A stretch of 64,000 nt of DNA from Sphingobacterium gobiense (GCF_002980575.1 NZ_PVBS01000001.1:1922001-1986000); one strand, 5' to 3'. Positions 34,094 through 43,949 are shown, counted from the stretch's first letter. Notes: generated by a model not told the origin, from the letters alone. Translations and numbers: made by a program.

Positions 34094-35869
34094 ATGAAGG
34101 AGTTGGCTTATCTCAATAAATACTTTTATAAATACCGTTGGAAACTCATTCCTGGCGTATTATTTGTCATTATATCCAACTATTTTGGTATCCTACCTGC
34201 TGTTGTTATCCGAGAAGCGTTTGACCTTGTCAAGGAAAATATCGATCTCTATCGTCTATATGATGGTTTTGACAGACAAGAATTAGTATACCAAGTATTC
34301 GGCAGCAGCCTACTATTTTTTGGTATTGTAGTGCTAGTACTCTCCTTATTACGGGGTATCTTCTTGTTCTTTATGCGTCAGACAATCATTCTCACATCCC
34401 GCCATATCGAGTACGATCTCAAAAATGAAATTTACAATCATTATCAGGAACTGGATTTTTCCTTTTTTAGAAAAAACAACACCGGTGATATGATGAATCG
34501 TGCGACGGAAGACGTCAATCAGGTCAGAAACTACCTAGGACCAGCCATCATGTACGCAATCAACACGGTGGTATTGTCTATTATGATTATCTATGCGATG
34601 TATAATGTGAATCCGAAGCTTGCCACGTACTCCTTGCTACCAATCCCCATTTTATCGGCACTTATACTATTTATAAATAGGATTATTAATCAGCGAAGCG
34701 AAAGAATACAACGGCAGCTATCTACACTTTCTTCCTTCGTGCAGGAGACATTTTCGGGAATACGCGTCATCAAAACTTATTCGCGCGAAGGTCAGAAAAT
34801 GGACATATTTAGGAACGAAAGTAACGTATATAATAAGGTTTCACTCGACCTCGTCCGTGTACAAGCCATTTTTTTTCCATTAATTATCTTCCTCATCGGT
34901 TTCAGCACTATTATCACCGTATATGTTGGCGGTATCGAGGTCACTAACGGAACGATTACTGCCGGAAACATAGCCGAGTTTATCATGTATGTCAATCAGC
35001 TCACTTTCCCTGCAATGTCTTTAGCGTGGGTAACCTCCTTATTCCAACGGGCTGCAGCATCACAAAAGAGAATCAATGAATTTCTGAAAACAAAACCCGA
35101 AATAAAAGATGGTAATACAAGCCCTATACTTCAGGGGAATATAAGTGTAGAAAATCTTTCGTTCACCTATCCAGAAACCGGCATTAAAGCAATAGACAAT
35201 TTATCGTTCACCATAAAACGCGGACAAACACTCGCCATTATTGGGAAAACAGGGTCCGGAAAATCAACGTTGGCGAACTTACTATTACGTATGTATGATG
35301 CTGATCGAGGCAATATTTATTATGACGACATACCATTACAACAAATAAAAATAAAAGCATTACGTTCTCAGATCGGCTTTGTACCACAACAGGTATTCCT
35401 CTTTTCAGATACCATCGCAAATAACATTGCTTTTGGTCTGGACACCTTAGAGATGGATAAAGTGGAGCAGGCAGCAAGAGACGCCGCCGTATACGAAAAT
35501 ATCATGAATTTCGATAATGGTTTTCAGACCTCAATCGGCGAACGTGGTCTTACATTATCCGGTGGTCAGAAGCAACGGGTTTCTATTGCGCGGGCGCTTG
35601 TTAAAGACCCACAGCTACTCGTTTTCGATGACTGTCTTTCGGCGGTCGACACCAAAACCGAAGAAGAAATCCTCCATAATCTTAGTCGTATTATGCGGAA
35701 TAAAACGACTATTTTCATCGCCCACCGCATTTCTACTATCAAAAACGCCAACCATATCCTGGTGTTGGATGAAGGGCGTATTGTCGAGCAAGGTACGCAC
35801 GAGGAATTGATGGCTTTAGAAGGGGAATACTTCGAATTACATGAAAAACAACTTTTAGAAGCCGAATAA
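34094..35869 (+). CDS. ABC exporter, fused membrane and ATPase domains (MsbA-like)
   Basis: 591 residues from the ATG at 34094. The six-TM domain (residues about 15-310) includes the coupling region NTGDMMNRATEDVNQVRNYL. The ATPase domain has Walker A GKTGSGKSTLAN, Q-loop IGFVPQQVFLFSDT, signature LSGGQKQRVSIARAL, Walker B LLVFDDCLSAVD and switch FIAHRIST. The Walker B acidic residue is followed by D rather than the usual E (FDDCLSA), which is worth noting because that position is the general base. Substrate unknown (lipid, peptide or drug). Confidence 0.9.
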   Translation: MKELAYLNKYFYKYRWKLIPGVLFVIISNYFGILPAVVIREAFDLVKENIDLYRLYDGFDRQELVYQVFGSSLLFFGIVVLVLSLLRGIFLFFMRQTIILTSRHIEYDLKNEIYNHYQELDFSFFRKNNTGDMMNRATEDVNQVRNYLGPAIMYAINTVVLSIMIIYAMYNVNPKLATYSLLPIPILSALILFINRIINQRSERIQRQLSTLSSFVQETFSGIRVIKTYSREGQKMDIFRNESNVYNKVSLDLVRVQAIFFPLIIFLIGFSTIITVYVGGIEVTNGTITAGNIAEFIMYVNQLTFPAMSLAWVTSLFQRAAASQKRINEFLKTKPEIKDGNTSPILQGNISVENLSFTYPETGIKAIDNLSFTIKRGQTLAIIGKTGSGKSTLANLLLRMYDADRGNIYYDDIPLQQIKIKALRSQIGFVPQQVFLFSDTIANNIAFGLDTLEMDKVEQAARDAAVYENIMNFDNGFQTSIGERGLTLSGGQKQRVSIARALVKDPQLLVFDDCLSAVDTKTEEEILHNLSRIMRNKTTIFIAHRISTIKNANHILVLDEGRIVEQGTHEELMALEGEYFELHEKQLLEAE

Positions 35870-35904
35870 AACATTATAAATCAAAAAAGTATAACGAATA
35901 TTTT

Positions 35905-35912
35905 TATTTTTG
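35905..35912 (+). promoter_or_regulatory. -7 box TATTTTTG of the Omp85 barrel-TonB receptor pair
   Basis: Ends 4 bases before the ATG at 35917. Confidence 0.4.
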
Positions 35913-35916
35913 TGAG

Positions 35917-37212
35917 ATGTGTAAACAGTGGGTTTTTCTATGCTACCTCTTTACTTATTGTTCTGGACTATTTGGACAACAGGTAGTGTTGAAAGACACA
36001 CTCAGTACACAAGAAACAAAAGACACCACAACACAGACTTTTGACCACCTGTACGATATTGGGGACGGCATAAAGGATATTATTAGGTTTGTCCGCCATG
36101 ATACGACGACCCGGGTTTCGAAAAAACGTTCCGGAATTTCCATTCTTCCGAATATAAACTATAACCCCAGCATTGGCTTTCAAATTGGAGCAAAAGTTTT
36201 CGGAGGTGTGTACGTAGGAAATCCAGAAAACACGACCATGTCGACATTTGCTACAGCACTAAGCTATACTACTAGAGGCATCGTCTACGGTTACTTGATG
36301 CACGATGTTTACACTCCCAGAAATAAATGGAATTTAAAGGGGGGAATTATTATTGCTAAAAGTGTGGGATTGGATTACGGTATGGGCATGGGGAATGTGG
36401 TACAAACCGATATCCCAGAAGAAAAAACGCTCAATAATCCAGACCGTACGCGCTTTGTTAACCAATTTATGGTTTATGGTCTTAATGAACGAATTTACAA
36501 AAGGTTGTCACCAAATATGTTTATCGGTGCAGGAATATTTTTTGAACTAAAACGTAATGTATATACGCTAGGCAATCATGAAGTTACTCCTTTAGAGGTA
36601 TATAGCAACTTGACAGGGTATAATGCGGAGAAATATAACAATAATGGATTGATGTTTAATTGGCAATACATGACGCGTGACAACCCGAACAATGCTTATA
36701 AGGGCATTTACGCGGATGTTGTTCTGCGAATGAGCCAAAAATGGATGGCAAGCGCCCAAAATGCCTACCAGCTGCAAACCGATTTCAGAAAGTACTGGCA
36801 GTTATCACGCAATCGTCCTAATCACGTATTGGCATTTTGGCATTGGGGATCGTATAACGTCGGGGGTAGTCAGGCTTATCTAGATCTTCCCGGCACGGGG
36901 AAAGATCCATTTGCACGTACCGGCCGTGGATACACCAATGGCTATTTCAAAGGAAATTCCTTTTTCTACTCCGAAGTGGAATACCGATTTCCTATTTTGC
37001 GCAATCAGTTCTTAAGCGGAGTTGTCTTCGCTAATGTTCAAACGGCCGACGATCGGCTCGGCACAAAGCTGTTCCAGCAATGGCAGCCAGCGGGTGGCAC
37101 AGGACTACGTGTGCTATTCAACAAAGCTACCCGAACAAATCTATGTATTGATTACGCCATTGGTCGATTCGGCCAGCGTGGTTTATTCCTTGGATTAAAC
37201 GAAGCTTTTTAA
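35917..37212 (+). CDS. Outer-membrane beta-barrel protein of the BamA/surface-antigen family, no POTRA domains
   Basis: 431 residues. A signal peptide (FLCYLFTYCSGLFGQ) and a short periplasmic stretch precede a barrel of about 370 residues. Barrel features include SILPNINYNPSIGFQIGAK, YSEVEYRFPIL before the penultimate strands, GGTGLRVLFNKATRTNLCIDYAIG and a terminal aromatic residue (LNEAF). This resembles the C-terminal barrel of Omp85 proteins and of patatin-linked porins. It is 11 bp before a TonB-dependent receptor gene, so the two likely form one operon. Substrate or client unknown. Confidence 0.75.
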   Translation: MCKQWVFLCYLFTYCSGLFGQQVVLKDTLSTQETKDTTTQTFDHLYDIGDGIKDIIRFVRHDTTTRVSKKRSGISILPNINYNPSIGFQIGAKVFGGVYVGNPENTTMSTFATALSYTTRGIVYGYLMHDVYTPRNKWNLKGGIIIAKSVGLDYGMGMGNVVQTDIPEEKTLNNPDRTRFVNQFMVYGLNERIYKRLSPNMFIGAGIFFELKRNVYTLGNHEVTPLEVYSNLTGYNAEKYNNNGLMFNWQYMTRDNPNNAYKGIYADVVLRMSQKWMASAQNAYQLQTDFRKYWQLSRNRPNHVLAFWHWGSYNVGGSQAYLDLPGTGKDPFARTGRGYTNGYFKGNSFFYSEVEYRFPILRNQFLSGVVFANVQTADDRLGTKLFQQWQPAGGTGLRVLFNKATRTNLCIDYAIGRFGQRGLFLGLNEAF

Positions 37213-37223
37213 ATTGAACACAT

Positions 37224-39308
37224 ATGTTTTCTAAATTTAAGTTTTTTCTCTTTCCTATAATATTATGCATCCCTTATGCGGTTTGGAGCCAAACGATCGA
37301 CAGCGTATCGGCTCAGCAAGAAATTAATCCCGTGGATATCAATGCGTATTTTAGCAAACAACCTATTCTGGAACTAACGTCAACAGCACAAACGATAAGC
37401 TCAGGGCTTATAGAAGCACAACAAACTACAACTTTACTTCCTGCCCTCAACACCGTAGCAGGTGTGCGGATGGAAGAACGCTCGCCAGGAAGCTATCGTC
37501 TGGCGATGCGTGGAAGTCTAATCCGATCTGCTTTCGGGATTCGAAATGCAAAAATATATATAGATGATTTTCCCCTGACCGACGCGGGAGGGAATACCTA
37601 TTTAAACCTTCTCGATCCAGCGGCTATAGATGCTATATATGTCATTAAAGGCCCCGATGGTTCTTTGTATGGTGCTAATTCCGGTGGTGTTATTAACATA
37701 GCCCCAAACGGTTTCGACGTGCGCAAAAATCGTAGTTCTGTATTATTAAGTAGCGGATCGTTTGGCTTGTTTCAAGAGCAGCTTTCTATACAGCGGAAAG
37801 TAAGGGATAATTACAGTTTCTCTTTCGATCAATCGTTCACACGATCGGATGGATACCGTGATAATACGGCATTGAATAAGAAAACATTTCAAACGGCTCA
37901 TCAGTGGAAATATAAGCCCCAAAATGAAATTCGACTTTTTGCACTGTATAGTGATTTGAGCTATCGTACACCTGGTGGTCTAACACAGGCGCAAATGGCC
38001 GAAAACCCCCGTATGTCTCGTCCGGCGGCTGGTCCTAATCCAGGAGCTAAAGAACAGCAAGCCGGTATTTTTAATAAAACATTTTATGGCGGCATCGCGC
38101 ACCATGCTCAAGTATCGGACAAGCTCTCTCACGTAATTAGCTTTTTCGGTTCGAACACCGATTTCGAAAATCCATTTATTACCAATTATGAGTACCGGAA
38201 AGAGAACAACCTTGGTCTCCGCACCTACCTTTCATATAGAAATATAGATAAATCGCAGTTTCAATGGCAGATGCAGGTCGGTTTTGAAGGACAAAAGGGA
38301 TGGAATAAGATTGAGAACTACGGCAATGAACAAGGAGTTCCCACTGCCTCGCAGGCAAAAGATGACTTAAACAACGCACAAAGTAGCTTCTTCTACCGGG
38401 TCATGGCAAAACTACATCAACGATGGACGCTCGAAGGTTCAATTGGGTTAAACCAGTCGAAAATAAGCTATCGTCAACACTATCCGGAGATAACAAATCC
38501 AAGCGGTGCTATTAATTTGGGGAGTATATGGATGCCAAGGATAGCAACTTCCTATCTCCTAACGGATAGACTGGCGTTTCGAAGCTCTATTTCCAAAGGA
38601 TATTCTCCACCAACCATCGCGGAGGTGCGGTCTTCGGACAATGTTATCAATACTGACCTGGATCCAGAAAAAGGCACTAGTTATGAAATCGGCGCGCGTT
38701 TGGAAACTAAAAGTAGACGATTTATCGCTGACCTTAGTTTTTATTACTATTATATGCAAAATGGTATTGTTCGACAATTGCGCGAAAATGGTGCGGAATA
38801 TTTTATCAACGCGGGAGAAATGAAACAGAAAGGTATCGAAGCCACCGTTTGGGCATATATACTGGCACCCCAAACGGAAAGATTTATTCAGGCCCTAAAC
38901 CTACATTCTAGTGCTTCCTATAATCATTATCGTTTCGGGAAATACAGGATAGACGACAACGATTTTTCTCGCAATAAGGTCACAGCAGTACCAGACTGGG
39001 TTTGGACAAATACGTTAATTTTGGCTTTCCCGAAAAAACTTGGATTGAATATTTCGCATAATTTCACCTCTGCCATGCCCTTAAATGACGCGAATAGTGT
39101 ATTTTCCGATAAGTTTCATTTGATACAAGCTAAAGGAACGTGGGATTGGCGATTAAAAAACAAGCAGCAATTACAAATTTTTGCCGGTGTAGATAATCTC
39201 TTGAACGAAAGCTATAGTTTAGGCAACGATATTAATGCTTTTGGCGATCGATTTTTCAACCCCGCTCCTACTCGGAGTTATTATGCCGGTGTAAAGGTTA
39301 CCTTATAG
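37224..39308 (+). CDS. TonB-dependent outer-membrane receptor
   Basis: 694 residues. Signal peptide FLFPIILCIPYAVWSQ, then a plug domain (about 50-185: LPALNTVAGVRMEERSPGSYRLAMRG, AIDAIYVIKGPDGSLYGANSGGVINI) and a 22-strand barrel ending YYAGVKVTL. It lacks the carboxypeptidase-like N-terminal extension and is not paired with a SusD gene, so it is more like an iron-siderophore/cofactor receptor (FecA type) than a glycan SusC. The substrate is not predictable. It forms a pair with the barrel protein just upstream. Confidence 0.92.
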   Translation: MFSKFKFFLFPIILCIPYAVWSQTIDSVSAQQEINPVDINAYFSKQPILELTSTAQTISSGLIEAQQTTTLLPALNTVAGVRMEERSPGSYRLAMRGSLIRSAFGIRNAKIYIDDFPLTDAGGNTYLNLLDPAAIDAIYVIKGPDGSLYGANSGGVINIAPNGFDVRKNRSSVLLSSGSFGLFQEQLSIQRKVRDNYSFSFDQSFTRSDGYRDNTALNKKTFQTAHQWKYKPQNEIRLFALYSDLSYRTPGGLTQAQMAENPRMSRPAAGPNPGAKEQQAGIFNKTFYGGIAHHAQVSDKLSHVISFFGSNTDFENPFITNYEYRKENNLGLRTYLSYRNIDKSQFQWQMQVGFEGQKGWNKIENYGNEQGVPTASQAKDDLNNAQSSFFYRVMAKLHQRWTLEGSIGLNQSKISYRQHYPEITNPSGAINLGSIWMPRIATSYLLTDRLAFRSSISKGYSPPTIAEVRSSDNVINTDLDPEKGTSYEIGARLETKSRRFIADLSFYYYYMQNGIVRQLRENGAEYFINAGEMKQKGIEATVWAYILAPQTERFIQALNLHSSASYNHYRFGKYRIDDNDFSRNKVTAVPDWVWTNTLILAFPKKLGLNISHNFTSAMPLNDANSVFSDKFHLIQAKGTWDWRLKNKQQLQIFAGVDNLLNESYSLGNDINAFGDRFFNPAPTRSYYAGVKVTL

Positions 39309-39322
39309 ACTTCGTTTCAACA

Positions 39323-40504
39323 TTACAATCCCATCAACTGTTCTAGGTAGTGATAATCTATACCAAAATAGGTTTTCGTAGATTTTATTTTTTCCAAAAT
39401 CTCTTGTCGCTTCTGTTCGGTAGCGAATTTCTTTTCGCCTACTACCAGCACATTTTTAGCTGTATGGGCATCCGATACAAATTGAAAGACTTTGGTTTGA
39501 TAGCCGAAGTACTCCATAATCAACGCCCGTATACCATCGGTCACCATTTCCGCCTGACGTTCCATAAAAATCCCGTGTTTAAGCAGAAAATCAAGCTCGT
39601 TCTTCGTTTTATTCTTTTCCATTTCCCGACGGATTTGTTTATGGCAACAGGGTGCGACCACAATCAGGTCTGCGCCATGTTTAATCCCTTTAGCAATAGC
39701 ATCGTCGGTCGCTGTATCACAAGCATGCAAAGCTATCAAGATATCTAGGTCACTTTGGGGTTGGTAGTCCTCTATCGCCCCCCGCATGAAAAGCAAGTCC
39801 TTGAAATTCGACTTCACGGCAATCTGATTACACAAGTCTACTAAATCTTTGCGGTATTCCACTCCCACTAGGGAAGTCCGCCTTTGAAGCGTATGGACTA
39901 AATAATCATACAAAGCAAAAGTCAGATAACCTTTTCCCGCGCCCATATCGACAACATTTAACGTATCTTTCTGCGGTAGTCGCTGTAATATGGCACTTAA
40001 TATTTCTATATAGTGATTAATTTGCTTCCATTTGTCTTGTGCATTTTTATACACATCCCCCCTTGCGTCTGCCAGTTTTAACTCGCGTAAATAAACTTTG
40101 TTCGTGCTATCCAACTTCCGTACTTTCTGTTTATCGTGGGCAAGAATAACCGGTTTCTTAGCGGTTGGGTTCTCCCTTCTGAGAGACCATATTCCCTTTT
40201 TAGTAAATTGACATAATAGGTTCTCCGTTTCTGTGAACAAAGTTGCCACCCGAAATCCTTCTACTTTCAAAAGCCCTTGTATTTCCACGATACCTGTGTC
40301 GATCTCAAAGTTTTGAGTGATGTCTTGTGTCTTATAACGAAAAACAAAGGATAACTTCCTTTCTCGCTTTATAATAACCGGTTTGATATATACATTTTTC
40401 AAGTACAATTCTGTGCCATTATAATCTCCTAAAGAAATCTTAATAAATTCTTCCTGTTGAATCGACTCTCTAATTTTATCAAAAAAAGCGGCATAATTAT
40501 CCAT
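39323..40504 (-). CDS. SAM-dependent methyltransferase (Methyltransf_32 type)
   Basis: 393 residues from the ATG at 40504. The N-terminal half (1-~190) is a beta-rich domain of unknown function with KTQDITQNFEIDTG. The C-terminal half has LNVVDMGAGKGYLTFALYDYL (SAM site), VGVEYRKDLVDLCN, IALHACDTATDDAI and VVAPCCHKQIR, typical of PF13679. Such proteins have been linked to RNA or small-molecule methylation; the substrate is unknown. The start codon is 42 bp from the divergent HAD gene and is preceded by a TATCTTTG box. Confidence 0.85.
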   Translation of the reverse strand: MDNYAAFFDKIRESIQQEEFIKISLGDYNGTELYLKNVYIKPVIIKRERKLSFVFRYKTQDITQNFEIDTGIVEIQGLLKVEGFRVATLFTETENLLCQFTKKGIWSLRRENPTAKKPVILAHDKQKVRKLDSTNKVYLRELKLADARGDVYKNAQDKWKQINHYIEILSAILQRLPQKDTLNVVDMGAGKGYLTFALYDYLVHTLQRRTSLVGVEYRKDLVDLCNQIAVKSNFKDLLFMRGAIEDYQPQSDLDILIALHACDTATDDAIAKGIKHGADLIVVAPCCHKQIRREMEKNKTKNELDFLLKHGIFMERQAEMVTDGIRALIMEYFGYQTKVFQFVSDAHTAKNVLVVGEKKFATEQKRQEILEKIKSTKTYFGIDYHYLEQLMGL

Positions 40505-40508
40505 AGCG

Positions 40509-40516
40509 CAAAGATA
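40509..40516 (-). promoter_or_regulatory. -7 box TATCTTTG for the methyltransferase
   Basis: Minus-strand match ending 4 bases before the ATG at 40504. It lies within 42 bp of a divergent start, so the two promoters overlap. Confidence 0.4.
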
Positions 40517-40534
40517 GGGAATATAAAGAAATCG

Positions 40535-40542
40535 TACCTTTG
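40535..40542 (+). promoter_or_regulatory. -7 box TACCTTTG for the HAD phosphatase
   Basis: Ends 4 bases before the ATG at 40547. Confidence 0.4.
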
Positions 40543-40546
40543 TATT

Positions 40547-41335
40547 ATGCAATATCCTAAAATCAAAGCTGTCTTTTTCGATATAGACGGTACCCTTTTA
40601 AGTTTCAAGACACACCAAGTTCCCCCCTCTACCCGAAAGGCAATTGAACAATTGCAAAAACTTGGAATTAAGGTCATTTTATCAACCGGTCGGTCTATTA
40701 ATAGCATTGACCATGTTAAGTTTCTAGATTTCGACGGGTTCATTACTTTTAATGGCGGGTATTGCGTCACGAAACAAGGAGACCTCCTGTTCAAAAGAGC
40801 CATCGAGGCAAATGATATCGAGTCCATGCTAGCATACAGCCGTGATCATGCCTTGAGTTTTTCGTTGATGTCTGAAAAAGAAATCTCCATTCACGATGTC
40901 ACGCAGGAAGTGGCAGGGATGTACGCACACCTAAACTTACCTGTGCCCCCACCAGTTGAACTACAGAACATAGACGTATCGAGCATTTTGCAAACCAATA
41001 TTTTTTTGGGACCGGAAGACGAGGAGCTATTTATGAAAAACGTCATGCCTAATTCAGTAGCGTCTAGATGGACTCCTCTTTTCGCCGATGTGAATGCGAA
41101 AGGTCAAAGTAAACAAGTGGGGATCGATGTTTTCTGTAAACATTTCGGCCTGGATGTTTCGCAGACCATGGCGTTTGGGGATGGAGGGAATGATATTACC
41201 ATGCTAAAACATGTCGCTATCGGTGTGGCTATGGGGAACGCAAACCCAGAGGTAAAAGAAATCGCAGATTACATTACAACGGATGTAGACGATAATGGTA
41301 TTTGGAATGCTTTACAGTATTTTAAGGTGATATAG
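40547..41335 (+). CDS. Cof-type HAD-IIB phosphatase
   Basis: 262 residues from the ATG at 40547; earlier in-frame starts (40457) overlap the divergent gene. Motifs: DIDGTLL (I), LSTGRS (II) and FGDGGNDITMLKHV (IV), with the class IIB cap between. The family removes phosphate from sugar phosphates, FMN or PLP; substrate unknown. A conserved-looking hairpin terminator follows. Confidence 0.92.
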   Translation: MQYPKIKAVFFDIDGTLLSFKTHQVPPSTRKAIEQLQKLGIKVILSTGRSINSIDHVKFLDFDGFITFNGGYCVTKQGDLLFKRAIEANDIESMLAYSRDHALSFSLMSEKEISIHDVTQEVAGMYAHLNLPVPPPVELQNIDVSSILQTNIFLGPEDEELFMKNVMPNSVASRWTPLFADVNAKGQSKQVGIDVFCKHFGLDVSQTMAFGDGGNDITMLKHVAIGVAMGNANPEVKEIADYITTDVDDNGIWNALQYFKVI

Positions 41336-41338
41336 AAA

Positions 41339-41365
41339 GTAGTGGTGCAAGTGTCACACCACTAC
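41339..41365. terminator. Hairpin between the HAD gene and trxB
   Basis: Perfect 9-bp stem GTAGTGGTG / CACCACTAC with a 9-base loop between two convergent genes; the T-run is poor. Confidence 0.5.
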
Positions 41366-41372
41366 CTGTTCG

Positions 41373-42341
41373 TTATTCTTCTACAAAACTTTCTTTAGCT
41401 GCCAAATAACGTTCGGCCTCTAATGCCGCCATACAGCCTGTACCTGCTGCCGTAACAGCTTGACGGTATATATGATCCTGTACATCGCCACAAGCGAATA
41501 CGCCCGGTATATTAGTCGCGGTACTATTGGATTTTGTAATCAGATAACCGGTTTCGTCCATATCCAATATATCTGCAAATAATTCTGTATTAGGTTTGTG
41601 CCCAATTGCGACGAAGAAACCCGTGATATCCAAATGACGCTCTGCCTGTGTCTGATTATTAATAACACGCACACCGGTCACGCCTGTTTCATTACCCAGT
41701 ATTTCCTGAGTCTCGGTATTGTACAATACCTCGATATTCGGCGTATTCATTACACGATGTATCATCGCTTTCGACGCCCTAAATTCATCTCGGCGCACCA
41801 GCATATAAACTTTCCTACACAACTTCGCTAAGTATGTAGCCTCCTCCGCCGCTGTGTCTCCTGCGCCTACAATCGCCACATCTTGACCCTTGAAGAAAAA
41901 GCCGTCACAAACCGCACAGGCAGATACACCAAATCCATTGTATTTTTCCTCTGATGGCAACCCTAACCATTTTGCGGTAGCGCCGGTCGCGATAATAACC
42001 GTGTCCGCAGAAACCCAAGTCGAACCGTCAATTTCAACTTTGTGTACACCGCCACTTTCCGAGAACTCCACCTTCGTCGCATAGCCAAAACGCACTTCTG
42101 TTCCGAAGCGTTCCGCTTGAGTCTTTAAATCTTCCATTAAAACAGGACCGGTGATGCCTTGGGGATACCCTGGGAAATTATCTACTTCCGTCGTTTGTGT
42201 CAATTGCCCTCCAGGGACGATACCCGTGTATACTACGGGATTCAGATCAGCTCTAGCTGCATATATAGCCGCTGTGTAACCCGCAGGTCCCGATCCGACA
42301 ATCAGGCACTGTAAGTGTTCCATTTCTTCCGTATTTGTCAT
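41373..42341 (-). CDS. trxB: Thioredoxin-disulfide reductase
   Basis: 322 residues. It uses NADPH to reduce thioredoxin. FAD motif GSGPAGYTAAIYAARA, redox centre SACAVCDG (CxxC), NADPH motif GAGDTAAEEA and the second FAD motif VFACGDVQDHIYRQAVTAAGTG. The sequence may start at an internal ATG (42323), six residues later. It fits the TlpA-like protein at 51097-52191 only in a general sense; no thioredoxin gene is adjacent. Confidence 0.96.
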   Translation of the reverse strand: MTNTEEMEHLQCLIVGSGPAGYTAAIYAARADLNPVVYTGIVPGGQLTQTTEVDNFPGYPQGITGPVLMEDLKTQAERFGTEVRFGYATKVEFSESGGVHKVEIDGSTWVSADTVIIATGATAKWLGLPSEEKYNGFGVSACAVCDGFFFKGQDVAIVGAGDTAAEEATYLAKLCRKVYMLVRRDEFRASKAMIHRVMNTPNIEVLYNTETQEILGNETGVTGVRVINNQTQAERHLDITGFFVAIGHKPNTELFADILDMDETGYLITKSNSTATNIPGVFACGDVQDHIYRQAVTAAGTGCMAALEAERYLAAKESFVEE

Positions 42342-42440
42342 TTTTTTAATTCGTTGTTCGTAACTCGGCTTCGTGATTGGTTGATTTGCCTATTATGAGC
42401 ATCTTATCACGCGTCATTTTTAACTTATCGCTTATAAAAC

Positions 42441-43379
42441 CTATTTTCCAAACTTCCCCTGAAGCTGCTTAAGCATATCATTCGTAATGGGTTTAGCAGG
42501 GGCTTGATCCTTACGCGGACGTTCCTTGTTAGGTTCTACCCGGCTTGGTTGGGTCTTTTGTTGCTGCTCTTTCCTTTTATCACGATGTTCACTCCATAGC
42601 TTTTCCAGTACTTTCTTTGTATATCGTGGAAAATCACCTTGCTGCATCCATGCATAGTAGCTAGGTTCAGCGTCAAACACATCAACAACTTTTCTACCTT
42701 TGTGTTTACCAAAATTGATACACGGGTCGCCTTCCTCGTCATATACTAAGCGTCCTGCAAAATCTACCGGTTTGCTCAGATTTGTAAATCGATGTAATGC
42801 CTCCACATCATTCACGACAGGAGTCGTAACCGTTCCGTGTTTATCTTCAAAAGCCGCGCCTTCGTATTTTGACAATTGGGCCTTTAATACCTCATATGTG
42901 GCTCGCACGTCGGCTTCTGCTGTGTGTGCATTTTCTAATGATGCATCACAATAAAACCTGTAGGCCGCTTTCAAAGTACGTTGTTCCATTTGATGAAAAA
43001 TATTCTGCACGTCGACGAACGCTCTTCCCTCTAACGAGAAATCTACGCCAGCACGTAAAAACTCCTCCATCAGCATAGGTACGTCGAATTTATTCGAGTT
43101 ATAACCTGCTAAATCAGCATCTCCTAAAAAGCTCTTGATTTCTTCTGCACGTTCTTTAAACGGAGGAAAATCCTTCACATCATCATCGTAAATTCCGTGA
43201 AACATAGAAGATTCAGCAGGTATTGGCATTTCGGGGTTAACCTTAATCGTCAATACCTCTTCTTTGCCTTCCGGTGATATTTTTAATATGGATAGCTCAA
43301 CAATACGATCTACGGCAATATTAACACCCGTAGTTTCCAAATCAAAAAAGGCCAAGGGGCGTTTTAATTGTAATTCCAT
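42441..43379 (-). CDS. DnaQ-like 3'-5' exonuclease with C-terminal DUF3820-type domain
   Basis: 312 residues. DEDDh exonuclease motifs: FFDLETTG (Exo I), GYNSNKFDVPML (Exo II) and HTAEADVRATYEVL (Exo III). The second domain has NFGKHKGRKVVDV and SYYAWMQQGDFP, as in exonuclease X and DUF3820 proteins. The tail is basic and low-complexity (KRKEQQQKTQPSR). Likely a DNA repair or proofreading nuclease, separate from the replicative polymerase. Confidence 0.88.
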   Translation of the reverse strand: MELQLKRPLAFFDLETTGVNIAVDRIVELSILKISPEGKEEVLTIKVNPEMPIPAESSMFHGIYDDDVKDFPPFKERAEEIKSFLGDADLAGYNSNKFDVPMLMEEFLRAGVDFSLEGRAFVDVQNIFHQMEQRTLKAAYRFYCDASLENAHTAEADVRATYEVLKAQLSKYEGAAFEDKHGTVTTPVVNDVEALHRFTNLSKPVDFAGRLVYDEEGDPCINFGKHKGRKVVDVFDAEPSYYAWMQQGDFPRYTKKVLEKLWSEHRDKRKEQQQKTQPSRVEPNKERPRKDQAPAKPITNDMLKQLQGKFGK

Positions 43380-43480
43380 CTAATAGCTATTGATTATAAA
43401 CTCTCGTACAGCAAATGTACAAAACTCTTTGGTCTTGTTAAACACATCGCCGATTAATGACATAATTATCACCGTAATAA

Positions 43481-43506
43481 AAAATCCCCGGCGTTCGTCG
43501 GGGATT
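43481..43506 (-). terminator. Terminator after pyrE and the SRPBCC gene
   Basis: Minus-strand stem AATCCCCG / CGGGGATT, 8-base loop, followed by TTTTTTATT. Confidence 0.8.
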
Positions 43507-43529
43507 CATTTCGTGTACTAATGAATATA

Positions 43530-43928
43530 TTATCCAAGTATATTTTTCAATGTATCTACCTGATGATCGGCCAGCTTTTGAAGCGGACTGGAAGCCATCA
43601 TCTTCATCATCATATTGAGCTCAGCCTCGATCACAAACGTTGCATTCGTAGTTTCTACACCTTTATCATCCAACTTCCACCGTAAAGTAAGCGCAAACGG
43701 TGCTTCATCGATTGGGATGCAAACGATTTCCTTATTTGCTACCCGTTGGCTGATTTTCAACGCTAACTTTGCCATATTCTTGATCGTAAAACGAGCCTCG
43801 TCTTCCGTCGACGACCAATTGTCGATATTGTCCGGCATCAACTGCTCATGATTGTTCATGTCAGCCAAAAATGCGTAGACCGCTTCTATCGGCTTATGAA
43901 TATCAACATTGTTTTGAAAAATGGTCAT
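43530..43928 (-). CDS. SRPBCC (START-like) family protein
   Basis: 132 residues in one START/Bet v1-like fold: NNVDIHKPIEAVYAFLADMNNHEQLMP at the start and a long C-terminal amphipathic helix (MMMKMMASSPLQKLADHQVDTLKNIL). It may bind a hydrophobic ligand; no catalytic residue is evident. It lies 21 bp after pyrE on the same strand and shares its terminator, so it is probably co-transcribed. Confidence 0.83.
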   Translation of the reverse strand: MTIFQNNVDIHKPIEAVYAFLADMNNHEQLMPDNIDNWSSTEDEARFTIKNMAKLALKISQRVANKEIVCIPIDEAPFALTLRWKLDDKGVETTNATFVIEAELNMMMKMMASSPLQKLADHQVDTLKNILG

Positions 43929-43949
43929 GTGCTTCGTTTATTTAATACG

